A stretch of 53,480 nucleotides of DNA from an uncultured Oscillospiraceae bacterium (GCA_934569045.1 CAKTJX010000015.1:1-53480); one strand, 5' to 3'. Positions 18,229 to 26,898 are shown, numbered from the stretch's first letter. Notes: generated by a model not told the origin, from the letters alone. Translations and numbers: made by a program.

Positions 18229-18816
18229 ATGATGAAAGAGCTATGGAAACGGTTTCAGGTTGGCGCTGTGGTTGTGAGCGCCTGTATGCTGATTCTCGGC
18301 ATTGTGATGCTGGTGTGGCCGGATATCTCCGCCATGACCGTGTGCGTGATTCTCGGCATTCTCTGCGCCGTGGCAGGTGTGTACAAGCTGGTGCGGTATT
18401 TCCGCCTGGGCTTTGCGGGGGTGTTCTTCCGGTTTGACCTGGGCGCGGGCATTCTCTATATCCTGGCGGGCCTGCTGCTCCTGCTGCATCCCCAGGACGC
18501 CATGACCATCCTGCCCATGGCCGCCGGTATTTACATTCTCTTCGGCAGCGTGTTTGACATCCAGATCGCCGTGGAAATGCACCGCTTCGGCCTGCGCAAC
18601 TGGGCCGCCTCCCTGGTGCTGGGCATCCTGGACACCACTCTTGGCTTTTACCTGCTCTTCAACCCCTTCTCCGGTGCCGCGGCGCTGATGATGGCCATTG
18701 GCATCTGCCTGATCATCGGCAGCGTTCAGAACCTCTATTCCGTGTTCTGCATCAGCAAGGCCATCCGGGAGAGCAAGAAGGACCGGATCATCGATGTGGA
18801 GTGGAGCCAGCTGTAA
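18229..18816 (+). CDS. HdeD/DUF308-like membrane protein
   Basis: This 195-residue protein has six hydrophobic helices arranged as repeated helix pairs (VVVSACMLILGIVMLVWP, MTVCVILGILCAVAGVYKLV, ILYILAGLLLLLHPQDAM and so on), the pattern of DUF308/HdeD proteins. E. coli HdeD is linked to acid resistance; the role in Firmicutes is unknown. The start is the first of two adjacent ATGs, after AAAGGAGGG. An extended -10 (TGG TATAGT at 18191-18199) lies about 30 bases upstream. It is monocistronic with its own terminator. Confidence 0.8.
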   Translation: MMKELWKRFQVGAVVVSACMLILGIVMLVWPDISAMTVCVILGILCAVAGVYKLVRYFRLGFAGVFFRFDLGAGILYILAGLLLLLHPQDAMTILPMAAGIYILFGSVFDIQIAVEMHRFGLRNWAASLVLGILDTTLGFYLLFNPFSGAAALMMAIGICLIIGSVQNLYSVFCISKAIRESKKDRIIDVEWSQL

Positions 18817-18832
18817 GGAAATTTTCGTATAA

Positions 18833-18872
18833 AAACACCCAGACCGCAAAATTCAGGCGGTCTGGGTGTTTC
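18833..18872 (+). terminator. Terminator after the DUF308-like gene
   Basis: AAACACCCAGACCGC / GCGGTCTGGGTGTTT hairpin with T-rich end. Confidence 0.85.
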
Positions 18873-18913
18873 TGTAAAAAGGTGGATAAACCCCAATATC
18901 CCGAACCGCTATC

Positions 18914-19186
18914 TCACAGCTTCCCTACATAATCCGCCCGATGGCTCTGCTTCTGCCGGTACATCTTGGTATCGGCCCGGTGGAGGACCTCCTCGGCGGT
19001 GAGGGGCGGGGGGGGGTGGCGGGAATTTCGGTGCTGCCGCAGCTCCTCCTTCAGAGAGTATTCCAGCATCCGGTAAACGCTTACCGGCACCTCGTCGCCC
19101 AGGTTGCCCCGGCTGCCGCCGGTGAATTGCAGATAGTCCTTCAGCTGTGTGGGCTCCTGACGGGCCAGAAAAATGTTCTCCGCCAT
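18914..19186 (-). pseudogene. Probable internal-deletion remnant of a sensor-GGDEF diguanylate cyclase
   Basis: This 90-residue frame joins two pieces that look foreign to each other. Residues about 13-38 (LKDYLQFTGGSRGNLGDEVP, then VSVYRMLEYSLKEEL) resemble the start of a V4R-like sensor domain found before GGDEF domains in Clostridia. Residues about 60-85 (LTAEEVLHRADTKMYRQKQS) resemble the last helix of a GGDEF domain (the ADxxMYxxK pattern). The sensor body and GG(D/E)EF site between them are missing. The junction is next to a long C/G homopolymer that encodes PPPP. GGAGG before the ATG is intact, so a short product may still be made. The call is inference from motif recall; a genuine small protein is the alternative. 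Confidence 0.5.
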
Positions 19187-19274
19187 GACAGCGCCTCCTG
19201 TTGTGTTTCTTTGCAGACCGGTATACCATTCCACGACAAGAAAATCAATGTTTTTCTACGGTAGACAGCAAAAT

Positions 19275-19300
19275 GGGGTGCCGCAAACGCGGCACCCCTT
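19275..19300 (-). terminator. Terminator of the Cys-rich miniprotein gene
   Basis: GGGGTGCCGC / GCGGCACCCC perfect 10-base stem with loop AAAC, just past the stop on the minus strand. Confidence 0.7.
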
Positions 19301-19307
19301 GGGCCTG

Positions 19308-19457
19308 TTAGAAGCAGCCGCAGCCGCCTCTGTTGTTATCGTTGCTGCCGCAGCCGCAGTCGTTATTGCCGCAGCCGCATCCGCCGCAGTTGAACAGCAG
19401 GATCAGAATGATGATCCACCACAGGTTGCCGCCGAAGCAGGAGTTGTTACCACACAT
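19308..19457 (-). CDS. Small Cys/Gly-rich protein with one membrane helix
   Basis: This 49-residue protein has a hydrophobic core (NLWWIIILILLFN, residues 11-23) followed by a Cys-Gly-Asn tail with nine cysteines in total. It resembles the YjcZ-like or 'high-cysteine' small proteins annotated in sporulating Firmicutes, some linked to spore coats; I cannot assign a function. The ATG follows GGAGGAATCGCT. A longer in-frame start 14 codons upstream has no ribosome site. Confidence 0.7.
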   Translation of the reverse strand: MCGNNSCFGGNLWWIIILILLFNCGGCGCGNNDCGCGSNDNNRGGCGCF

Positions 19458-19536
19458 AGCGATTCCTCCAAATGAATTTTTTCGAGCTTCACCGCTCAAT
19501 CCATGCTATTCCGTTTGGAGAAAAATGTGCGTATGC

Positions 19537-20625
19537 TTAGTTTCCAGCCGCGGCCTTGTCGGCCTTCTGGGCTTCCAGGGTCTGGGCGGCGGTCAGGGGC
19601 CGCAGGACGCTGTAGCTGTCGAACCGGGTGTCGTTGGTCTTGGCCAGGAACACGATCTGGGAGGCCTTGTCCGGCACGGTGGACTGGCTGGCGGTGGCCT
19701 CTACGTTGGCGGCATCGATGTTTTCAAAATAGATGCGGCTTCTTGCCCCCTCCGGCAGGGTCAGTGTGGGGTCGTTGGTGCCGAAGGACAGGGTGAAGGT
19801 GCCGCCGTCAGAGGCGGTGGAGGTGAGTAAATTCTGCATGGCATTCTGCAAGGCCGCGCTTTTGTCCCCGGTGTAGATGTAGGCATCGGAGGTGGGGAAG
19901 CGGAAGTTGCTGAGCATCACCTCGTGGAAGCCCATGTTCTTCAGCTCCAACACCGCGGAGGTGATCCAGCTCTGGACACCGGCACTGGCGGGGTCCAGCC
20001 AGAAGCAGCCCTCGTCATCCAGCCAAAGGCCCGCACGGGAGGTCATGTACAGGCCGTTGGTCACATTGTTGTTGCCGTAGGTCCAGTCCTGGAAGGCGGA
20101 GATTTTGGCGATCATATAGCAGCCCTTGTCCTTGAGCTTCTGGATAAAGGCATCCACCCGGTCCAGGCCCACCTGCTCCCGGATGCTCTTGGAGGTCTCC
20201 GCCCCGGCGATTTTTGTGGTGTAGTAAAACACGCCGTAGCCGCCCTTCAGCTCGATCATCACGGGGGTGCCGGAGGGAATCAGATTCAGGTTCTCCTCCA
20301 CGGTGCTCATTTCCTTGACCATGGCGGTGTAGTCCACATAGTAGCCGTTGATAGGGCTCAGCTCCTTGCTGATTTTGATGGCATCGGAGCCCTCGTTGTA
20401 GTAGATGGATACGCCGCCCTGGGCCTGGGGCGGGGTGGCCACCACGCCGCCGAAGCCCGCGTCGCCCAGCTCAAAGTCCACCTTGGCCCCATCGGCACTG
20501 TAGACCACATACCGCTGGAGCCAGATCACGCTGCAAAACCAGGCAACCAGCAGCACCACAATCAGAATCAGGGCCACCACGCCAATCCGCTGCAAGCGGC
20601 GGCGGGTCCTGTAGGTCATTTTCAT
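19537..20625 (-). CDS. Membrane-anchored putative glycoside hydrolase (DUF4015-like)
   Basis: This 362-residue protein has an N-terminal basic stretch (YRTRRRLQR), one helix at about 14-34 (VVALILIVVLLVAWFCSVIW) acting as a signal anchor, then an extracytoplasmic domain. The order of short strands such as GYYVDYTAMVKEM, YMIAKISAFQDW, SRAGLWLDDEGCFWLDPA and GFHEVMLSNFRFP is that of the TIM-barrel 'putative glycosyl hydrolase' DUF4015 family. In many members the motif after the F-P reads YVRFP; here it is NFRFP. Substrate unknown. The ATG follows AAGGAGTAACCT and lies only three bases after the prmA stop, so the two form an operon. Confidence 0.75.
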   Translation of the reverse strand: MKMTYRTRRRLQRIGVVALILIVVLLVAWFCSVIWLQRYVVYSADGAKVDFELGDAGFGGVVATPPQAQGGVSIYYNEGSDAIKISKELSPINGYYVDYTAMVKEMSTVEENLNLIPSGTPVMIELKGGYGVFYYTTKIAGAETSKSIREQVGLDRVDAFIQKLKDKGCYMIAKISAFQDWTYGNNNVTNGLYMTSRAGLWLDDEGCFWLDPASAGVQSWITSAVLELKNMGFHEVMLSNFRFPTSDAYIYTGDKSAALQNAMQNLLTSTASDGGTFTLSFGTNDPTLTLPEGARSRIYFENIDAANVEATASQSTVPDKASQIVFLAKTNDTRFDSYSVLRPLTAAQTLEAQKADKAAAGN

Positions 20626-20628
20626 AGG

Positions 20629-21564
20629 TTACTCCTTCCGGGCGGTGACGCAGCGCCACTCTTCCTTTTCTTTTGTGCCCGTCACGGTGAGACCCGCCCG
20701 GGTCAGGGCCTCCAGCACATCCTCCAGCCGATTGTCCAGGATGCCGGAGCAGATGAGCTTCGTGTCCTTCCCCAGAAATTCCGGCAGAATGGGGGCAAGA
20801 CCGATGATCACATCGGCCACGATGTTTACCAGCACCAGGCCGTATTCTTTTTGGGACAGACGCTCCATCAAATCCTTGTCCGCCGTTACGTTGCCGGTGA
20901 GGGCTGTAAAGGCCGGGGCGGCGAAGCCATTGTAGGCCGCGTTTTCCCGGGCGATGTCCTCGGCCTTGGGGTCAATGTCCACGCCTACGGCGCTTTCCGC
21001 CCCCAGCCGCAGGGCGGTGATGGAGAGAATGCCGCTGCCGCTGCCCAGGTCCAGACAGTGCATCCCGGGGCGGACGGTTTCCTCCATAGTCTCCATGACC
21101 ATCTGGGTGGAGGGGTGGGCCCCGGTGCCGAAGGTCAGGCCCGGGTCCAGGATGATGGGCGTCCGGTCTGCTTCATAGCTGTCCGCCAGCCAGCAGGGGA
21201 GCACCACGAGATGTTTCCCCACCTCCTGGGGCGGGTAGTTGTCCTTCCAGCTCTCCTCCCAGTTGGTGTCCGGCAGGGGCTTTTCTGTCAGAATCAGGTT
21301 CCGCTCCCGGGCAAAGGCGCGAAGCCTGGAGAGGTTCGCTTCATCGGTATCCTCTAAGTACAATTTAATCCGGCTGAGGCCCTGGAGGCTCTTTTCCAAA
21401 TCTTCGTCAATGTAATCCCAGTATTCCCGGTTCTCTTCTAAAAAGGTTTCAAACTCCTGCTGATCCTCGATGCAGAAATCCTCAAACCCCAGCCCCGTCA
21501 GTGCCGTGGCCAGGGCGTTCACCCCGCCGGGCTCCGTATTCACCGTTATTTCCAGCCATGCCAT
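20629..21564 (-). CDS. prmA: Ribosomal protein L11 methyltransferase PrmA
   Basis: A 311-residue S-adenosylmethionine enzyme that trimethylates ribosomal protein L11. The N-terminal L11-binding domain starts MAWLEITVNTEPGGVNALAT. The SAM site is LDLGSGSGILSI (about 171-182), preceded by DPGLTFGTGAHPST, a diagnostic PrmA motif, and followed by VLVNIVADVI. Length is normal. ATG 21564 lies seven bases after GGAGGA. It is the first gene of a two-gene operon under the promoter at 21601-21629. Confidence 0.97.
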   Translation of the reverse strand: MAWLEITVNTEPGGVNALATALTGLGFEDFCIEDQQEFETFLEENREYWDYIDEDLEKSLQGLSRIKLYLEDTDEANLSRLRAFARERNLILTEKPLPDTNWEESWKDNYPPQEVGKHLVVLPCWLADSYEADRTPIILDPGLTFGTGAHPSTQMVMETMEETVRPGMHCLDLGSGSGILSITALRLGAESAVGVDIDPKAEDIARENAAYNGFAAPAFTALTGNVTADKDLMERLSQKEYGLVLVNIVADVIIGLAPILPEFLGKDTKLICSGILDNRLEDVLEALTRAGLTVTGTKEKEEWRCVTARKE

Positions 21565-21600
21565 GGCATGATCCTCCTATCGAATAACAATCCATCCTAC

Positions 21601-21629
21601 ATTCTACCGCAAAACCCGGGAATTGACAA
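21601..21629 (-). promoter_or_regulatory. prmA promoter
   Basis: TTGTCA, 17-base spacer, TAGAAT on the minus strand, about 37 bases before the ATG. Confidence 0.65.
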
Positions 21630-21720
21630 CCGGAAAAGTCTTAATTTTTTGTGTACTACTTCCTATTTGCGGAAAGATAGAGTATAATGGTGGCAATTAT
21701 GCGGATTGGGGTTTGTAAAT

Positions 21721-22073
21721 GGACAGAGTGCCCGGATGAACGTATCCCCCCGGAGGGAAACCCCCAACCTTCCCCTTGGGGAAGGGGGCCCATCGCAATG
21801 GGGGATGAGGGTGGTGCTCCGCGCAGCGAATCAGAAATAATCGATTGCCAGTGGCAATCGCACCATAAAACATCGGTACGCAGAACCGATGCGGAGAAAT
21901 TTAAGGCGAATTCGTACAAATTTCCCGGTAAATTGTGCGAATTCGCCCGGGTTTGTACAGTCGTTAAGTCTGTACCGCCCTCATCCACCGCCACGGGCGG
22001 TCCCCCTTCCCCAAGGGGAAGGTAGGGGCTTTCTTTTTTAGGGTATACGTTCAACCGGGCACTCTATCACTTC
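21721..22073. repeat. Family A repeat, copy A4 (long, complete)
   Basis: Ends ACAGAGTGCCCGGATGAACG and GTATACGTTCAACCGGGCAC match over about 25 bases in inverted orientation. Inside lie the stem CCTTCCCCTTGGGGAAGG, a block with GGTGCTCCGCGCAGCGAATC, the small hairpin GATTGCCAGTGGCAATC, a GCGAATTCGT...GCGAATTCGC pair, and a second CCTTCCCCAAGGGGAAGG stem. This is the most complete long copy and fills the prmA-yfmF gap (about 540 bases); no other gene is seen there. Confidence 0.85.
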
Positions 22074-22106
22074 CACAACCCCCAATTTGCCCAAAGGAGC
22101 GATCCA

Positions 22107-23372
22107 ATGATCACAACCACTGAAATTTCTCCCGGTATCCGTCTGCGGTGCTATACGGACTGCCGGTTTAAGCAGAACGCCCTGTCCATCCAGTATGTGC
22201 GGCCCATGTGCCGGGAGGAGGCGGCGATGAATGCCCTGATTCCCAGCGTCCTGCTGCGGGGGTGCAGGAGCGCCCCGGATCTGCGGCGGATCACCATGCG
22301 GTTGGACGAGCTCTACGGGGCATCGGTGAGTCCCATCTCCCGCCGGGCGGGGGACTACCAGACCACGGGCTTCTACGTCAGCATGATGGATGACCGGTTC
22401 GCTATGGAGGGGGAGTCTGTCCTGGAAAAGACCCTCTCCTTCGTAGGTGAGCTGCTGTTTGACTACCCCACGGAGAACGGGGGCTTCCTGGATGCCTTTG
22501 TCCAGGGAGAGAAGGTAAACCAGATTTACGCTATTCAGGCCGAGCTCAACGACAAGCGGGCCTATGCCACCCGGCAGCTGCTGAAAAGCCTGTGCGCCGG
22601 GGATTCCTTCGGGGTGGCCCGGATGGGGGAGCCGGAGGAGGTGGAGGCCATTACGGCCCAGGCGCTTCTGCGGCACTATGTAACCCTCCGCCGGGAGAGC
22701 GCCATCGAGCTGATCTATGTGGGCTCTGCCAGCCCGGAACGGGTGGAGACTCTGCTGCGCCGCCTCTTCGCGGGGGAAGTCAGAGATTACCGCTCCCTGC
22801 CGGGGCAGACCGATCTGCATCTGGCCCCCAAAAACGATCTGACGGAAACCATGGAAGTCGCCCAGGGGAAGCTCTGCATGGGCTTCGTGACCCCCATCAC
22901 CAACCGGACGGCGGATTTTCCCGCCATGCAGATGCTTAGCGCCATCCTCGGCGGGGACATGACCTCCAAGCTCTTCCAGAACATCCGGGAGAAGCAGAGC
23001 CTGTGTTATTCCATTGGCTCCGGGTACTACAGCGCCAAGGGCATTTTGCTGGTCAGCGCCGGCATCGACTTTGATAAGGAGGCCCACGTCCGTCAGGAGG
23101 TGCTGCGCCAGCTGGAGGAATGCTGCCGGGGCCAGATTACGCAGGCGGAGCTGGAGGCCGCCCGGGCGGCGCTGCTCAGCGCGCTGCAGGCGGTGCCGGA
23201 TTCTCCCAGCGCCATTGAGGGATACGATTCCGCCATGGCCCTGGGGGGCAGCGGCATGACCCAGCAGGCCCATATGGCCGCCCTCCGGGCGGTGGGCCTG
23301 GAGGATGTGGTTCGCTGCGCCCGGAGTCTGGAGCTCCACACCACCTACTTCCTGAAAGGAGCCAAAGCATGA
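22107..23372 (+). CDS. yfmF: M16-family peptidase homologue, YfmF type (inactive subunit)
   Basis: This 421-residue M16 fold protein resembles Bacillus YfmF, annotated as an EF-P 5-aminopentanol modification-associated protein. The HxxEH zinc motif expected near residue 50 is absent (MNALIPSVLLRG instead), so it is probably the non-catalytic partner. The C-terminal M16 domain shows GFVTPITNRTADFPAMQMLS and GGDMTSKLFQNIREKQSLCY. It overlaps its catalytic partner by ATGA. The start ATG has AAAGGAGCGATCC before it and lies 34 bases after a long family A repeat. Confidence 0.88.
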   Translation: MITTTEISPGIRLRCYTDCRFKQNALSIQYVRPMCREEAAMNALIPSVLLRGCRSAPDLRRITMRLDELYGASVSPISRRAGDYQTTGFYVSMMDDRFAMEGESVLEKTLSFVGELLFDYPTENGGFLDAFVQGEKVNQIYAIQAELNDKRAYATRQLLKSLCAGDSFGVARMGEPEEVEAITAQALLRHYVTLRRESAIELIYVGSASPERVETLLRRLFAGEVRDYRSLPGQTDLHLAPKNDLTETMEVAQGKLCMGFVTPITNRTADFPAMQMLSAILGGDMTSKLFQNIREKQSLCYSIGSGYYSAKGILLVSAGIDFDKEAHVRQEVLRQLEECCRGQITQAELEAARAALLSALQAVPDSPSAIEGYDSAMALGGSGMTQQAHMAALRAVGLEDVVRCARSLELHTTYFLKGAKA

Positions 23373-24658
23373 CCAGTGTATCCTATCCCAAGCTGGACGA
23401 GACCATTTCCCGGGAGGTGCTGCCCAACGGACTCACCGTGGCGGTGGTGCCCCGGAAGGGCTTTTCCAAGAAGCTTGCCTATTTTGTAACGGATTTCGGC
23501 TCCATTCACACCCAGTTTCGCTATGAGGGCCGGGATTGCCGGGTGCCGGACGGCATCGCCCACTATCTGGAGCACAAGATGTTCGACCTGCCCGGGGGCC
23601 GGGATGTGAGCGCGGAGTTCGCTTCCTACGGGGCCAGCACCAATGCTTTTACCAGCTACGATATGACCGCCTACTATTTTTCCTGCACGGATTACTTTGA
23701 AGAGTGTCTGCGGCTGCTGCTGGAATTCGTCAGCACCCCCTATTTCACCCAGGAGAGCGTGGACAAGGAGCGGGGCATCATTGATCAGGAGATCGGCATG
23801 AACCTGGACGCACCGGACAGCGTGGTGTTTGAAAATCTGGCCCGGGCCATGTACCGGAACCACCCCATCCGGGTGCCCATCCTCGGCACCTCGGAGACCA
23901 TCCGGGAAATCACCCCGGAGGACCTGTACCTGTGCCACAAGGCCTTTTACGCCCCGGAAAACATGATGCTCTGCGTCATCGGGGACGTAGAGGCGGAGAT
24001 GGTTGCCGCCGTTGCCCGGCAGGTTCTGGGGGACAGCCCCCGGGAGGCCGCCGTCAAGCTGCGGCCCTGGGAGGAGGACATGACCTGCGACGGCCAGACG
24101 GTGCGGGCCTCCATGGAGGTGGCCATGCCCACCTTCACCCTGGCCTTTAAGGCGGAGCCCCTGGGCCGGGGGGAGGCGGCTATTGCCCAGGAGATGGTGG
24201 CGGACCTGGCGGCGGAGGCCCTGTTCGGGGAGAGCTCGGACCTGTACCTCAAGATGTACGATGCCGGGATCATCGACAGCTCCTTTGGCGGCGGCTTTGA
24301 GACCGTGGACGGCTGCGCCCTGTTTACCTGCGGCGGCGACAGCCAGGACCCGGAGGCCGTGAAGCAGGCCATCCTGGAGGAGATGGACCGCCTCCGCACC
24401 CAGGGCATCCGGCAGGAGGACTTTGACCGCATGAAGCGCAGCGCCCTGGGCCGCCGGATCAAGAGCCTGGACTCCTTTGATGCCACCTGCTTCCGGGTGT
24501 GCGCCTACCATTTCAGCGATTTCGATTACTTCCGGTTTCCCCAGATTTATCAGAATTTAAGCAAACAGGACGTGGAGGCCTTCCTGGACCGCGTAGTGCG
24601 GCCGGAGCGGGCCGTGCTGTCGGTCATCGACCCCGTCCGTGAGGAGGAGCAAGCATGA
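23369..24658 (+). CDS. yfmH: M16-family zinc peptidase, YfmH type
   Basis: This 429-residue zinc metallopeptidase is the probable active partner of the preceding M16 protein. The inverted zinc motif HYLEH sits at residues 65-69 (GIAHYLEHKMF), with the downstream acidic ligand expected in the ERGIIDQEIGM segment. The gene order yfmF-yfmH is conserved in Bacillota. Coupling by ATGA on both sides (to yfmF and lgt) makes a three-gene operon. Confidence 0.9.
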   Translation: MTSVSYPKLDETISREVLPNGLTVAVVPRKGFSKKLAYFVTDFGSIHTQFRYEGRDCRVPDGIAHYLEHKMFDLPGGRDVSAEFASYGASTNAFTSYDMTAYYFSCTDYFEECLRLLLEFVSTPYFTQESVDKERGIIDQEIGMNLDAPDSVVFENLARAMYRNHPIRVPILGTSETIREITPEDLYLCHKAFYAPENMMLCVIGDVEAEMVAAVARQVLGDSPREAAVKLRPWEEDMTCDGQTVRASMEVAMPTFTLAFKAEPLGRGEAAIAQEMVADLAAEALFGESSDLYLKMYDAGIIDSSFGGGFETVDGCALFTCGGDSQDPEAVKQAILEEMDRLRTQGIRQEDFDRMKRSALGRRIKSLDSFDATCFRVCAYHFSDFDYFRFPQIYQNLSKQDVEAFLDRVVRPERAVLSVIDPVREEEQA

Positions 24659-25548
24659 GTGTCAATCCCGCGAACTATTCGTTCATTTCTTTCCCGTTTC
24701 TGGGAATCCATGACATCAACCCCATCCGCTATTTTACTGTCGGCCCTCTGACCATCCACCTGTACGGGGTGGTCATCGCCTTCGGCCTGCTGCTGGCAGG
24801 GGTCTACTGCTGCCGCCGCAGCAAGTATGTGGGCCTGACAGACGATGATATTCTGGACGGTATTCTCTGGATTACCCCCTTTGCCGTCATCTGCGCCCGC
24901 ATCTATTACTGCGTCTTCAGCTGGCGGGACTACGCGGCCGACCCCATCTCCGTGCTGTACATCTGGAACGGAGGCCTCGCCATCTACGGCGCGGTGATCG
25001 GCGCGGTGATCGGTGTGGCGGTGTACTGCAAGGTCAAGAAGTGCTCCCTGCCCGCGCTGCTGGATCTGGTGGTCATGGGCTTTCTCATCGGTCAGATCAT
25101 CGGCCGCTGGGGCAACTTCTTCAACCGGGAGGCCTTCGGCGCGGCCACCAATGCCTTCTCCCGGATGGGCCTGTACAATACGGTGACGGGCCAGTGGGAG
25201 TATTACCACCCCACCTTCCTGTATGAGAGCCTGTGGAACCTCTGCGGCTTCTTAATCCTGCACTTCCTGTACCCCAAGCGGGCCTATGACGGCCAGATCG
25301 CCCTGGGCTACGCCGCCTGGTACGGCCTGGGCCGGGCCATGATCGAGGGATTGCGGATGGACAGCCTCTATTGGGGCTCCTTCCGGGTCAGCCAGGTTCT
25401 GGCTGCCATCAGCTGCCTGGCGGCGGTGGGCGTGCTCACCTACCAGCACTTCCGCCCCCACGACCGGGCCAACCTGGCGGAGTTCCGCTGCGCGGAAACT
25501 CTGGCAGCGCGTAAGGCGGCGCTGGAGGCGAAGAAGGGGAAGAAATAA
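24655..25548 (+). CDS. lgt: Prolipoprotein diacylglyceryl transferase
   Basis: An integral membrane enzyme (297 residues, about seven helices) that attaches diacylglycerol from phosphatidylglycerol to the lipobox cysteine of prolipoproteins. The Lgt signature GRWGNFFNREAFG sits at about residues 150-162, preceded by AGVYCCRRSKYVGLTDDDIL and ICARIYYC. The C-terminal 40 residues are charged and alanine/lysine-rich, longer than in the E. coli enzyme. The ATGA overlap places it in the yfmF-yfmH operon; lipoprotein synthesis and M16 genes are otherwise unrelated. Confidence 0.97.
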   Translation: MSVNPANYSFISFPFLGIHDINPIRYFTVGPLTIHLYGVVIAFGLLLAGVYCCRRSKYVGLTDDDILDGILWITPFAVICARIYYCVFSWRDYAADPISVLYIWNGGLAIYGAVIGAVIGVAVYCKVKKCSLPALLDLVVMGFLIGQIIGRWGNFFNREAFGAATNAFSRMGLYNTVTGQWEYYHPTFLYESLWNLCGFLILHFLYPKRAYDGQIALGYAAWYGLGRAMIEGLRMDSLYWGSFRVSQVLAAISCLAAVGVLTYQHFRPHDRANLAEFRCAETLAARKAALEAKKGKK

Positions 25549-25551
25549 AAA

Positions 25552-25590
25552 ACCTTCCCCTTTCGGTTATACGTTGAACCGGGGAAATGC
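25552..25590. repeat. Family A remnant, copy A9
   Basis: Only CCTTCCCCTTTCGGTTATACGTTGAACCGGG remains, namely half of the stem and the right end, directly behind the lgt stop. Confidence 0.6.
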
Positions 25591-25609
25591 GATATCTTTA
25601 TAAAAAGAA

Positions 25610-25645
25610 GTGAGCCGTCTGCGCCAACAGAACGGCTCACGGTTT
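25610..25645. terminator. Bidirectional terminator between lgt and plsC
   Basis: GTGAGCCGT / ACGGCTCAC stem; a T run (CTTCTTTTTA) follows on the minus strand and GGTTT on the plus strand. The further 120 bases to the plsC stop show nothing else. Confidence 0.6.
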
Positions 25646-25766
25646 GAGGGTTAAGCTCATATGTTGTGGCAACCGTCTAGGGTTCCACTGCAAGGGGGTG
25701 CTTGTTCGCGCAGGCATCTCCTTGTGTTTTTATAGTCCCGGTTTGGAAAATTGTCAAGGCCTGCCC

Positions 25767-26609
25767 TTATTCCTCCGCCGGTTCCTCCGGACGGAACGCG
25801 GGGCCCAGGTCGGAGAGCATCTTGTCGTAGGCCTCCTGGGCGATGTCTACGGCGGTGCGGCCGGCGTAGGTCTCCGGCTGGATGACGCCCACCACATGCA
25901 GGGGCACATGGGTGCGCTTCAGGCCCTTGGCGTTGTGGAAAATGGTCTGGGTATTTTGGATGGTGCACAGCACAATGGGCACCTGGGTCTTGGTGGCGAT
26001 TTTGAACACCCCGGAGCGGAAGTGATGCAGCTTCCCGTCCCGGCTGGTGTAGCCCTCCGGGAACACAGCCACGGACACCTGATCGTCCCGGATCATCTGG
26101 ATGCACTTGAGGATGGTTTTCAGGGCTTCCCGGTCATTCTCCCGGTTGATCATCTGGCAGAGAATCCGGTGCATGATCTTGCCGATGAGGAACATGTCCA
26201 TATTTTCCCGCTTGGAGATAAAGGCCAGCTGGCTCTCCGGGAAGGCCCGCAGCAGCATCACAGGGTCCAGGATGTTCAGATGGTTGCACACCAGCAGAAA
26301 CCGCCCGTCCTTGGGCAGCTGCTCCTTGCCCTGCAAATCAAAGTCCACCTGCAAAAGGGTTACCACCGCGGGAATATACAGCCGCAGCAGAAAGCGGAAA
26401 AATTTGCTGTCGCGCTCCTGGGGCTTCGTGAGATCCACCGTGGCGCAGGCCGCCCACAGGAAGAGAAAGGCCAGCAGCGCCAGGGCAATCCAGTACCCCA
26501 GAAAGCACCCCAGCGTCCCCAGCACCACCGCTGCGCCGGAAAAACCACCCAGCACGCAGGTCAGCACCGCGAAAGCGGCGGAAAGGAATGTAATGGAACC
26601 GATTAGCAT
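25767..26609 (-). CDS. plsC: 1-acyl-sn-glycerol-3-phosphate acyltransferase family protein
   Basis: A 280-residue PlsC-type acyltransferase for phospholipid synthesis. Two N-terminal hydrophobic segments (about 5-35 and 38-56) are followed by the HX4D catalytic pair His110/Asp115 in VCNHLNILDPVML and the FPEG motif (183-186, AVFPEGYTSR) that contacts glycerol phosphate. The ATG at 26609 has CAGGAGGGCAACACAT before it. A reading frame extending 31 codons upstream enters a family A repeat and is rejected. The leader between promoter (26807-26835) and ATG contains that repeat. Confidence 0.92.
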   Translation of the reverse strand: MLIGSITFLSAAFAVLTCVLGGFSGAAVVLGTLGCFLGYWIALALLAFLFLWAACATVDLTKPQERDSKFFRFLLRLYIPAVVTLLQVDFDLQGKEQLPKDGRFLLVCNHLNILDPVMLLRAFPESQLAFISKRENMDMFLIGKIMHRILCQMINRENDREALKTILKCIQMIRDDQVSVAVFPEGYTSRDGKLHHFRSGVFKIATKTQVPIVLCTIQNTQTIFHNAKGLKRTHVPLHVVGVIQPETYAGRTAVDIAQEAYDKMLSDLGPAFRPEEPAEE

Positions 26610-26652
26610 ATGTGTTGCCCTCCTGAAAGAGAAGCACAAATTGGGTTTGTCG

Positions 26653-26768
26653 AAGTGATAGAGCGCCCGGTTGAACGTATACCCCTGGAGGGGAACCCCC
26701 AACCTTCCCCTTGGGGAAGGTTGGGGGTTCCCCGTAAGGTTATACGTTCATCCAAGCACTCTGTCAAT
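26653..26768. repeat. Family A repeat, copy A5 (perfect hairpin)
   Basis: Ends GAGCGCCCGGTTGAACGTAT and GGTTATACGTTCATCCAAGC. Bases 26690-26710 and 26713-26733 are perfect 21-base arms separated by TT, giving one of the strongest hairpins in the window. It lies in the untranslated leader of plsC. Confidence 0.9.
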
Positions 26769-26806
26769 TCGCCAAATACCAATTTGTCTTCCAAATAATA
26801 TCCCCC

Positions 26807-26835
26807 ATTATACCCCTTCCTGCCCCCATTTACAA
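26807..26835 (-). promoter_or_regulatory. plsC promoter
   Basis: TTGTAA, 17-base spacer, TATAAT on the minus strand; about 200 bases before the plsC ATG, with repeat A5 in between. Confidence 0.65.
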
Positions 26836-26892
26836 GAGCGGTCAAACCAGAAATTTTTCCCCCAAAGGGTAGAAATTCCCGCCCCGAAATGA

Positions 26893-26898
26893 TATAAT
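26893..26898 (+). promoter_or_regulatory. Extended -10 of the acyl-CoA ligase gene
   Basis: TGA precedes TATAAT; -35 region TAGAAA is weak. 39 bases before the ATG at 26937. Confidence 0.5.
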
